From Nitrospiria bacterium (GTDB lineage Bacteria > Nitrospirota > CAKKRA01 > 9FT-COMBO-42-15), in contig CAKKST010000380.1 of NCBI GenBank assembly GCA_919903585.1, forward strand, positions 1 to 9,308: 9,308 nt of DNA. The letters run 5' to 3'. The position numbers and the translations under genes were made by a program. This document shows positions 1 through 5,080 of the stretch, piece after piece (the stretch's first letter is position 1; each line of letters begins with the position of its first letter). Under the pieces are notes generated by a model. That model made no database searches and was not told the origin of the DNA. It worked only from the letters and a program-made list of their open reading frames with translations.

Positions 1-299
1 ATCCCATCAATATACCTTGAGAGCGCCCTCGCTGTATCTGCAATCGGTTCGCCCCTTCCAATCTGTAGCTCAGAGACAGGAAGGACCACGGCCTGACCGC
101 CGAGCTGATATATCCCTACCTCAAAGGAGACCCTTGTCCTTGTTGATGGTTTTTCAAAGATCATGCCCAGTGTTTTGCCAATCAATGGGCACTCCGGTTT
201 TCCTGCCTTCTGCTTCCCCTTGAGTTCAGCAGAGAGGTTCAGGATATCTGAAAGCCCTTCCTGACTTAGTTCGTTTATTGTTAAAATATCCTTTTTCAT
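1..299 (-). CDS. argF: Ornithine carbamoyltransferase, N-terminal part (runs off the window)
   Basis: Cytoplasmic enzyme joining carbamoyl phosphate and ornithine to give citrulline in arginine synthesis. Ninety-nine complete codons are visible, beginning MKKDILTINELS. The carbamoyl-phosphate binding motif STRTR is at residues 52-56 inside FEKPSTRTRVSFEVG, and the family block QIGRGEPIADTARALSRY is at about 79-96. The carbamoyl-phosphate domain is therefore only partly present, and the ornithine domain lies outside the window. The ATG at 299-297 overlaps the argD stop TGA at 298-296 (ATGA), and a GAGG ribosome binding site sits 5 bases upstream inside argD, so translation is probably coupled to argD. 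Aspartate carbamoyltransferase shares STRTR, but the RGEPIADTARVLSRY-type block and the argD neighbour favour ArgF. Confidence 0.95.
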   Translation of the reverse strand, partial: MKKDILTINELSQEGLSDILNLSAELKGKQKAGKPECPLIGKTLGMIFEKPSTRTRVSFEVGIYQLGGQAVVLPVSELQIGRGEPIADTARALSRYIDG

Positions 300-1492
300 C
301 TTATCCTCTTGAACACATTATAAAGTATCTCAAGCATGGAATCTATCTCCTCTTTTGTAATTATTAATGGCGGAAGAAATCGCAGGATCCTGTCCATTGT
401 GCAGCTTATGAGCAGTCCCTCTTTTATGCACTCCATCACAATATCCTTTCCATCAATATTAAGCTCCATGCCGATTAAGAGCCCCTTGCCACGTAAATCC
501 TTTATAAATGAAGACCCTTTTTTCAGCTCCTTCAGACCCTTCGTAAGATAATCACCCATGCGGATGCAGTTCTCAAAGAGGATGCCATCCTCTATTATAG
601 TCTCCAGCGCTGCCTTTGCTGCAGAGCAGGCAAGCGGGTTGCCTCCGAATGTTGATGCATGGCTGCCCGGCGCAAAGGCCTCTGCAACATTATCCTTTGC
701 GAGGATGGCGCCTATTGCAACACCATTCCCAAGCCCCTTTGCCAGCGTCATTATATCAGGCTCAATGCCGTAATGCTCATAGGCAAAGAGCTTCCCTGTC
801 CGTCCCATCCCTGTCTGGACTTCATCAAAGACGAGAAGGATGCCTTCATCATTGCAGAGCCTGCGGAGTTTTTTCAAATAATCATTATCTGGTATGTTTA
901 CGCCGCCCTCTCCCTGAATCGGCTCAAGCATTACTGCAGCGGTCTTTTTATTTATGGCCTTCTTTACAGCATCAATATTATTGAACGAGGCATATTTAAA
1001 TCCCGGCAGTAACGGCTCAAAGCCCTTCTGCACCTTCTCCTGTCCTGTGGCAGTAATGGTTGCCATTGTGCGGCCATGAAAGGATTTCTCCATTGTAATA
1101 ATCTCATAGCGGCTGCCGTTTAATTTTTCCTTCGCATACTTGCGCACAAGTTTTATTGCTGCCTCATTTGCCTCTGCGCCGCTGTTACAGAAGAAGACCT
1201 TGTCTGCAAAGGAATTTTCTACAAGGAGCTTTGCCAGCTTTATCTGCGGTTCATTATGATATAGATTGGAGATATGGATGAGGCGCTGCGCCTGCTTCTG
1301 GAATGCCACAGTCACCTTTGGATGGCAATGGCCGAGATTGCATACAGCAATTCCTGACACAAAATCAAGGTACTCCTTACCATCTGTATCATATACAAGC
1401 GCACCCCTTCCTTTTATAATCACAATAGGAAAGCGGTTATATGTATTCATTATATATTTTTTTGAATCCCTTAGGAGTTCCTCAGTAAGCAT
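296..1492 (-). CDS. argD: Acetylornithine aminotransferase (PLP enzyme)
   Basis: Converts N-acetylglutamate semialdehyde plus glutamate to N-acetylornithine and 2-oxoglutarate; many ArgD proteins also act on succinyldiaminopimelate. The 398-aa length is normal for the family (class-III, fold-type I aminotransferase). Visible marks are GIAVCNLGHCHP at 47-58, the phosphate-binding NSGAEAN at 103-109, SFHGR at 137-141, LEPIQGEGG at 189-197, FDEVQTGMGRTG at 222-233 with the pyridine-nitrogen Asp223, the Schiff-base Lys252 in TLAKGLGNG, and STFGGNP at 280-286. The first ATG keeps the family's N-terminal helix that precedes MNTYNRFP, so it is preferred over Met15, though neither has a good Shine-Dalgarno sequence. 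It is first in an argD-argF unit. GABA or ornithine aminotransferases are alternatives, but length, motifs and the argF partner favour ArgD. Confidence 0.95.
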   Translation of the reverse strand: MLTEELLRDSKKYIMNTYNRFPIVIIKGRGALVYDTDGKEYLDFVSGIAVCNLGHCHPKVTVAFQKQAQRLIHISNLYHNEPQIKLAKLLVENSFADKVFFCNSGAEANEAAIKLVRKYAKEKLNGSRYEIITMEKSFHGRTMATITATGQEKVQKGFEPLLPGFKYASFNNIDAVKKAINKKTAAVMLEPIQGEGGVNIPDNDYLKKLRRLCNDEGILLVFDEVQTGMGRTGKLFAYEHYGIEPDIMTLAKGLGNGVAIGAILAKDNVAEAFAPGSHASTFGGNPLACSAAKAALETIIEDGILFENCIRMGDYLTKGLKELKKGSSFIKDLRGKGLLIGMELNIDGKDIVMECIKEGLLISCTMDRILRFLPPLIITKEEIDSMLEILYNVFKRIR

Positions 1493-1498
1493 GGTGCA

Positions 1499-1527
1499 AA
1501 TTTAACATTTAATAACTTGAAAATCAA
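1499..1527 (-). promoter_or_regulatory. Candidate argD promoter, possibly giving a leaderless mRNA
   Basis: On the minus strand TTGATT (1527-1522) is followed after 17 bases by TAAATT (1504-1499); each matches the sigma-70 consensus at 4 of 6 positions. Exactly 6 bases (TGCACC) separate the -10 box from the argD ATG, so transcription would begin at or next to the start codon. This fits the absence of a Shine-Dalgarno sequence there. The region is AT-rich, so a chance match is possible. Confidence 0.35.
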
Positions 1528-1559
1528 GGGCTTTTCTGTTTTTAAAGAGATTTGAAGGT

Positions 1560-1615
1560 CTTGCAATAGTGAGGAAGTGTTATATGCACGGCAATGAGAG
1601 TGCATTATTTGCAAG
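1560..1615. other. Nested stem-loop in the argD upstream region
   Basis: The outer arms CTTGCAA (1560-1566) and TTGCAAG (1609-1615) are exact inverted repeats. Inside them ATGCAC (1584-1589) pairs with GTGCAT (1600-1605) across a 10-base loop. There is no coding potential or T-run. It could be a folded RNA, a protein-binding site or a worn repeat. It lies upstream of the argD promoter candidate, so it is not in an argD leader if that promoter is right. Confidence 0.3.
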
Positions 1616-1660
1616 GTAAACCCACATGAGCCCTTAGCTTACAAAGAAGGATGAAAATCT

Positions 1661-1679
1661 GTCAGGCGAGACGCCTGAC
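1661..1679. repeat. Short perfect palindrome (REP-like)
   Basis: GTCAGGCG (1661-1668) and CGCCTGAC (1672-1679) form an 8-bp perfect stem with a 3-base loop AGA. It is much richer in GC than its surroundings and has no T-run after it, so it looks more like an interspersed palindromic repeat unit than a terminator. Confidence 0.6.
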
Positions 1680-1692
1680 CCCCTGTGAATTT

Positions 1693-1742
1693 GTAGGCAC
1701 GGTTTTAACCGTGCTACTTTGCACGAATAAATTCGTGCCTAC
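1693..1742. repeat. 50-base nested palindromic repeat (two hairpins inside inverted ends)
   Basis: The ends GTAGGCACG (1693-1701) and CGTGCCTAC (1734-1742) are exact inverted repeats. Between them are two perfect 18-base hairpins, GCACGGTT/AACCGTGC (1697-1714) and GCACGAAT/ATTCGTGC (1721-1738), each with a 2-base centre. The unit can fold as one cruciform or two hairpins, as compound REP-type or small non-autonomous elements do. It carries no gene. Confidence 0.7.
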
Positions 1743-1787
1743 ATTGCTTTGGCTGAGGAGAATATGCATTTTCAGGGCAAAAAAATG

Positions 1788-1816
1788 TTGACAAAATATT
1801 AGGCTATGGTTATTAT
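1788..1816 (+). promoter_or_regulatory. Strong sigma-70-type promoter for tRNA-Leu(GAG), probably also argB
   Basis: A perfect -35 box TTGACA (1788-1793), a 17-base spacer and TATTAT (1811-1816, 5 of 6) predict transcription from about 1823, six bases before the mature tRNA 5' end. That layout is typical of bacterial tRNA genes. No second promoter is seen before argB. Confidence 0.8.
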
Positions 1817-1828
1817 GTTTTAGAGTGT

Positions 1829-1912
1829 GCCGAAGTGGTGGAATGGTAGACACGCACGTTTGAGGGGCGTGTGGGGAAACCCATGTGGGTTCGAGTCCCA
1901 CCTTCGGCACCA
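1829..1912 (+). tRNA. tRNA-Leu, anticodon GAG, CCA encoded
   Basis: The acceptor stem GCCGAAG pairs with CTTCGGC (1902-1908), followed by discriminator A and an encoded CCA. The anticodon stem CACGT/GCGTG (1855-1859 and 1867-1871) carries a TTGAGGG loop with anticodon GAG at 1862-1864, reading CUC and CUU. The long variable arm (GGGG/CCCA) marks a class II tRNA, and the T arm is GTGGG-TTCGAGT-CCCAC. It matches the known layout of bacterial leucine tRNAs closely. Confidence 0.97.
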
Positions 1913-1959
1913 TTAAAAATCATGCCGATCTATCCTGCCTGACAAAAAGGTATTTTTTG

Positions 1960-2829
1960 ATGGAAAAACTAATTGAAAAGGCAAATATCCTTGTAGAAGC
2001 GCTGCCGTATATCAAAAAATTTTCCGGGAAGACTATTGTCATAAAATATGGCGGCAGCGCCATGACAGATGAAGCGTTAAAAGAGAAGTTTGCCCTTGAT
2101 GTGATATTAATGAAATATGTTGGCATCAATCCTGTGATTGTCCATGGCGGCGGGCCAATGATCGGCAAGACAATGGAGAGGCTCGGCAAAAAGCCGGTAT
2201 TTGTGCATGGCCAACGTGTGACGGATAAGGAGACCATGTATATAGTTGAGATGGTATTGGGAGGAAAGGTAAATAAAGAGATAGTCTCCTTCATTAACAA
2301 GCATGGCGGCAGGGCTGTTGGCCTGACAGGCAAAGAGGGGGGCATGATTACAGCAAAAAAAATGAAGATAAAAGGCACAAAGGGCGTAGACATCGGCCTT
2401 GTTGGTGAGGTGAAGTCTGTTGATGCCAGTGTTATCCTCTCTGTTTTAGATAAGGGCTTTATACCTGTTATTGCGCCAATGGGTATAGGCGATGACAGCC
2501 AGACATACAACATAAATGCAGATTCAGCAGCAGGCGCTATTGCAGGCGCATTAAAGGCAGAGAAGCTTCTGCTCCTTACAGATGTAAAGGGGATTATGAA
2601 TGACAAGGGGAGGCTTATACCAACCCTTTCAAAAAAAGAGGTAGAGTCCCTGATAAAGAAAAAGGTTATTAAAGGCGGTATGCTTCCAAAGGTTGCCTCC
2701 TGTTTTACTGCTTTAAAGGGCGGCGTGAAAAAGACCCACATCATTGACGGCCGCGTTCCCCATGCTTTGCTACTTGAAATATTTACGGATAAAGGAGTGG
2801 GGACAGAGATTGTAAGAGCGGCTTCGTAA
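1960..2829 (+). CDS. argB: Acetylglutamate kinase
   Basis: Phosphorylates N-acetylglutamate with ATP, the second step of arginine synthesis, in the cytoplasm. The 289-aa protein belongs to the amino acid kinase family: IKYGGSAM at 28-35 with catalytic Lys29, glycine-rich VHGGGP at 61-66, HGQRVTD at 83-89, substrate-binding NINAD at 194-198 and KGGMLPK at 248-254 with the second catalytic lysine. The N-terminal helix before the kinase core (MEKLIEKANILVEALPYIKKF) is typical of hexameric, arginine-inhibited members, so feedback inhibition is likely (inference). The ATG at 1960 follows AAAAGG by 9 bases; upstream in-frame starts would lie in or next to the tRNA and are rejected. It begins 47 bases after tRNA-Leu(GAG) with no terminator between and ends just before a hairpin. 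It is divergent from argD-argF. Confidence 0.97.
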   Translation: MEKLIEKANILVEALPYIKKFSGKTIVIKYGGSAMTDEALKEKFALDVILMKYVGINPVIVHGGGPMIGKTMERLGKKPVFVHGQRVTDKETMYIVEMVLGGKVNKEIVSFINKHGGRAVGLTGKEGGMITAKKMKIKGTKGVDIGLVGEVKSVDASVILSVLDKGFIPVIAPMGIGDDSQTYNINADSAAGAIAGALKAEKLLLLTDVKGIMNDKGRLIPTLSKKEVESLIKKKVIKGGMLPKVASCFTALKGGVKKTHIIDGRVPHALLLEIFTDKGVGTEIVRAAS

Positions 2830-2839
2830 AAATGTACGA

Positions 2840-2870
2840 GGGCGAGGCGACGCCTCGCCCCTACTTTTTT
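2840..2870. terminator. Hairpin plus T-run after argB; also a REP-like palindrome
   Basis: GGGCGAGGCG (2840-2849) and CGCCTCGCCC (2851-2860) are perfect inverted repeats, followed on the plus strand by CTAC and six T (2865-2870). It starts 11 bases after the argB stop and lies between convergent genes, so it can end argB transcription and perhaps the minus-strand gene too. The CTAC flank gives the TAG stop of the 2861-3706 gene. The sequence looks like a dispersed palindromic repeat used as a terminator. Confidence 0.7.
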
Positions 2871-3706
2871 ATAACCACACTCCTCCATATATTATAAATA
2901 AATATAAAAAGTGCAGAGGCAGCAAGGATTCCAAAGGGATGTCTTAGATTGCCTAAAAAGGCAGAGCTAAAAAATATACCAAGGAGCCATGAAAAGACAA
3001 ATCCTGCAACACCAATATTCGCAAGTTTAAGATTAAGGCGCATCAGAAACAGGCTGTGGACCTTATTGTCTGCAAATCTCGGCAGTATATGATAACCCAC
3101 ACCGAATACCATCATAGCAATCCAGCCAAGAAAATAGGTATGATAGATAACAGGCCTGAATCTTATATAACCGTCAGGCATCAGAGAAATAAAAATAGTC
3201 AATGTTGTGCCGAGGATGAGATAGGGTGTGCTTAGCCTTGTAAACCTCACAGCTATTTTATCGCTTTCAATATACCTTTCATCCTTTAACGGTTCTTTGT
3301 CAATCTGGGGTTTTTGTGTAAAGGTTTTTATGATGTTAAACATAAAGATATACGCTCCAGCAGCCTCAAATACGGCAAATAGGACAATTACTGTTCTGTT
3401 CAAGAATGATAATCCCGCTGCCATTCCAATAACACCAACAATCATCATATAGAGGTGATAGCTTGCCCATTTCCCGCTATACATTGGCCGATTGCTGAAA
3501 ATAGGTATGTAGTGATAATTTACGCCAAAGATAACCATGAAAATAAAACCAAAGATATTGATATGGGAATGGGCAAGGAAAATACCAGGTGCAAAAGGCA
3601 CGAGAATATCCTTCACGCTATTAATGATAAGGGCTGTCCCCAACGTAACACCGGCCGCCAGAAATAAAAAACCTGCTAAAATAAAATTTCTTGTAATGCT
3701 GCTCAT
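2861..3706 (-). CDS. Small CcoN/NnrS-like haem membrane protein with two matching halves
   Basis: A 281-aa, very hydrophobic protein with about seven or eight membrane segments, resembling short proteins annotated as cbb3-type cytochrome oxidase subunit I. Its first half has FLAHSHINIFGF then FGVNYHYIPIF; its second has VIYHTYFLGW then FGVGYHILPRF. In both, a histidine pair is spaced identically (His48/His65 and His179/His196, H-x16-H), with proline three residues after the second. His46, His84 and His256 are further candidate ligands. At 281 aa it is far shorter than true CcoN (about 450-500) and cannot hold the full oxidase core, so a haem or copper binding, sensory or electron-transfer role is more likely than oxygen reduction (inference). 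The ATG at 3706 has AGGA about 11 bases upstream; the longer TTG start at 3733 lacks support. It stands alone, convergent with argB. Confidence 0.65.
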   Translation of the reverse strand: MSSITRNFILAGFLFLAAGVTLGTALIINSVKDILVPFAPGIFLAHSHINIFGFIFMVIFGVNYHYIPIFSNRPMYSGKWASYHLYMMIVGVIGMAAGLSFLNRTVIVLFAVFEAAGAYIFMFNIIKTFTQKPQIDKEPLKDERYIESDKIAVRFTRLSTPYLILGTTLTIFISLMPDGYIRFRPVIYHTYFLGWIAMMVFGVGYHILPRFADNKVHSLFLMRLNLKLANIGVAGFVFSWLLGIFFSSAFLGNLRHPFGILAASALFIFIYNIWRSVVIKK

Positions 3707-3784
3707 AATATCTACTTTCCTGTCTTGACACAAATAAGTTAGATATGTTATTTATAACACTATCTTCACTATAAAAGAATCAGC

Positions 3785-3808
3785 CAAAATCTGGCTTTGC
3801 CAGTTTTG
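3785..3808. repeat. Imperfect hairpin upstream of the palindrome cluster
   Basis: CAAAATCTGGC (3785-3795) pairs with GCCAGTTTTG (3799-3808) across a TTT loop, with one bulged T. It lies between the start of the minus-strand CcoN-like gene and the larger palindromes. It has a short T-rich 3' side but no clear gene to terminate. Confidence 0.4.
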
Positions 3809-3810
3809 TA

Positions 3811-3851
3811 ATCCCCCTTACCCCCCTTTACTAAAGGGGGGTAAGGGGGAT
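3811..3851. repeat. Perfect 41-base palindrome of C and G runs
   Basis: Two exact 20-base inverted arms (3811-3830 and 3832-3851) flank a single central C. Each arm holds a run of five and a run of six C (or G) separated by TTA or TAA. Such C-run/G-run palindromes are dispersed in many environmental bacterial genomes. In this window the 4971-5070 element has related composition but a different sequence. Confidence 0.8.
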
Positions 3852-3881
3852 CATAGGGAGGCAGGGAGCGTAAGCGACCGT

Positions 3882-3910
3882 CGGAAGGGAAACTGGAGGT
3901 TTCCCTTCCG
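3882..3910. repeat. 12-bp hairpin just before tRNA-Leu(CAA)
   Basis: CGGAAGGGAAAC (3882-3893) and GTTTCCCTTCCG (3899-3910) form a perfect 12-bp stem with loop TGGAG. It ends 8 bases before the mature tRNA 5' end. No T-run follows. It would lie in the tRNA precursor if transcription starts upstream, where it might influence 5' processing (inference). Confidence 0.65.
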
Positions 3911-3918
3911 AGTGTATT

Positions 3919-4005
3919 GCCGGAGTGGTGAAATAGGTAGACGCACGGGACTCAAAATCCCGCGGGGGCAACCCCATGAGAGTTCGATTCTCTCCTCCGG
4001 CACCA
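3919..4005 (+). tRNA. tRNA-Leu, anticodon CAA, CCA encoded
   Basis: Acceptor stem GCCGGAG/CTCCGGC (3919-3925 and 3995-4001), discriminator A at 4002 and an encoded CCA (4003-4005). The anticodon stem CGGGA/TCCCG carries loop CTCAAAA with anticodon CAA at 3953-3955, reading UUG. The long variable arm (GGGG-CAA-CCCC region) and the GAGAG-TTCGATT-CTCTC T arm fit class II tRNA-Leu. No good promoter lies close upstream; that space is filled by palindromes. No terminator hairpin follows. Confidence 0.97.
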
Positions 4006-4337
4006 TCTCTTCTATACCGCTATTTCTAATGCTATCTTATCATAAGTTATAATCGGCCTTGTCTTCATTTATTGGTAAATGTAGACCAATGCTAATCAGG
4101 TGTCAATAAAAACTTGATACCCAAAAGAGGCCATTTTAGAATTCAATCAGTCGTGGAAATTAGTTTAAAAACTGGTTTATACGCTTAACAACATAATTGA
4201 TTTGGGCTGAGGTTGGGCAATGTGCAGCTTGACCCCATGCACATCGTAAGATACTGTTAAATCTGTTTTTTCTTTTAATTTTTCAGGTGAATTGATATAT
4301 TTTTAAAAGGCGAAGGTATCTAATCAATGGACACTAA
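4006..4337. other. Gene-free stretch, possibly mobile-element debris
   Basis: No open frame with recognisable content is seen on either strand. Two hairpins stand out: GGTGTCAA/TTGATACC (4099-4106 and 4114-4121, one G-T pair, 7-base loop) and ATGTGCA/TGCACAT (4220-4226 and 4238-4244). The phrases AACTTGATACCC (4111-4122) and AGCTTGACCCCA (about 4226-4237) resemble each other and recall the short repeats near IS21-type ends, but no transposase remnant was recognised. CTAATCAA occurs twice (4320-4327 and 4334-4341), the second copy overlapping the end of the next gene. Confidence 0.35.
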
Positions 4338-4967
4338 TCAAAATGGCGCGGCCTCAATAATATTAGTTCCCTTAAATAGCCATTTTCTTTCCCCCTTTTC
4401 AGGCCTTATACCCTTTATGACCTCTTCACTCTGAACCATCTTTATCTGATATGCTGCAGTCTTTATCTTTTCCTTCTCCATATCAGCATTAAACCTCTGC
4501 GGAATTAATGGAGCAGATGCCTTACTGGCATACTCAATTTTAACATATACACTTACTGTCCTCCTCGGCCTAAAAGGTGCGCTTGGAGTTCTTTCAACCT
4601 CTTCCTCCTCTTTTATAATGGTATATTTCATCTCTGGGATAAAAAGAAACCGTTCTGACCAGTGGGAAGAAATATCTGCATCAGGTTTTATCTTTTCAAA
4701 GGCATCCTTTTCAGCAAGATAATTTGCCTTTAATTGCTCCTCATGCCTTTCTGTTGACTCCCTTAATATAAGCTGTACTTTTTTTTGTGCCTCATAGTTT
4801 AATTCATAAATCGCATCAAAGTCCCTCTTCTGCATGGCAATTATATATTCTTCTGCCCCCCTCTTTGGGCTGCTTGCCATTGCAAAAATAAGGATGCCTA
4901 TTGCAGCAGCTAATATTAGTATCGCTGTGATAATTATATTTGTATGCCTTTTCACTTGAAAACCCAT
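4338..4967 (-). CDS. Single-pass membrane-anchored protein of unknown function
   Basis: Not recognised. The 209-aa product has a short charged N terminus, one membrane helix at about 10-30, and a charged, mostly soluble remainder expected outside the inner membrane. Residues 33-55 (PKRGAEEYIIAMQKRDFDAIYEL) resemble the first helix of small NTF2-like or DUF4878-like periplasmic domains, a weak likeness. A Glu-rich stretch at 120-125 precedes a proline/arginine loop at 127-136, then predicted beta strands (TVSVYVKIEYA and KWLFKGTNII). There are no cysteines, so it is neither a lipoprotein nor a c-type cytochrome. The ATG has GGAGG 7 bases upstream, supplied by the edge of the neighbouring repeat. 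It follows the cytochrome b gene in the same direction, 113 bases on, so it may be co-transcribed and act with it (inference). Confidence 0.75.
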   Translation of the reverse strand: MGFQVKRHTNIIITAILILAAAIGILIFAMASSPKRGAEEYIIAMQKRDFDAIYELNYEAQKKVQLILRESTERHEEQLKANYLAEKDAFEKIKPDADISSHWSERFLFIPEMKYTIIKEEEEVERTPSAPFRPRRTVSVYVKIEYASKASAPLIPQRFNADMEKEKIKTAAYQIKMVQSEEVIKGIRPEKGERKWLFKGTNIIEAAPF

Positions 4968-4970
4968 ACT

Positions 4971-5070
4971 CCACCCTCCCCCTACCCCCTCCCATCAAGG
5001 GAGGGGGAATGATAGCAGATTCCTTTTGATTTCCCCTCCCCTTGTGGGAGGGGACTAAGGGGAGGGGTGT
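4971..5070. repeat. Composite C/G-run inverted repeat element of about 100 bases
   Basis: It contains CCCCCTCCC/GGGAGGGGG (4985-4993 and 4999-5007), TCCCCTCCC/GGGAGGGGA (5032-5040 and 5046-5054), and a competing pairing CCCCTCCCCTT/AAGGGGAGGGG (5033-5043 and 5057-5067). The outer ends (about 4971-4993 and 5046-5069) are roughly inverted copies of each other, as in a small non-autonomous element. It fills the space between the cytochrome b stop and the next gene, whose ribosome binding site lies in the element's edge. It may also attenuate read-through. Confidence 0.7.
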
Positions 5071-5080
5071 TTCATAAACA

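Noticed and set aside
1721..1738. Possible arginine-repressor (ARG box-like) operator GCACGAATAAATTCGTGC
   Set aside because: It shares GAAT/ATTC with ARG boxes, but it is one arm of the 50-base palindromic repeat, is 230 bases from argD, and its sister hairpin lacks the motif.
1661..1742. CRISPR-like repeat group
   Set aside because: The repeats differ from one another, there are no equal spacers, and no cas genes are present.
1662..1913. 83-codon minus-strand open frame across palindromes and tRNA
   Set aside because: It is the antisense of tRNA-Leu(GAG) and repeats; the VGLEPTW-type peptide is the familiar artefact of translating a tRNA backwards.
1885..1959. Longer N terminus for ArgB
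   Set aside because: The extra 25 codons start inside the tRNA-Leu gene; the ATG at 1960 has a ribosome binding site and gives the family's usual N terminus.
1920..2888. 322-codon open frame antisense to argB
   Set aside because: It is the mirror of a well-conserved kinase gene, with no family features and no ribosome binding site of note.
3725..3730. TTGACA on the plus strand as a promoter for tRNA-Leu(CAA)
   Set aside because: No good -10 box lies 16-18 bases downstream (TATAAC is 22 bases away) and it is nearly 190 bases from the tRNA.
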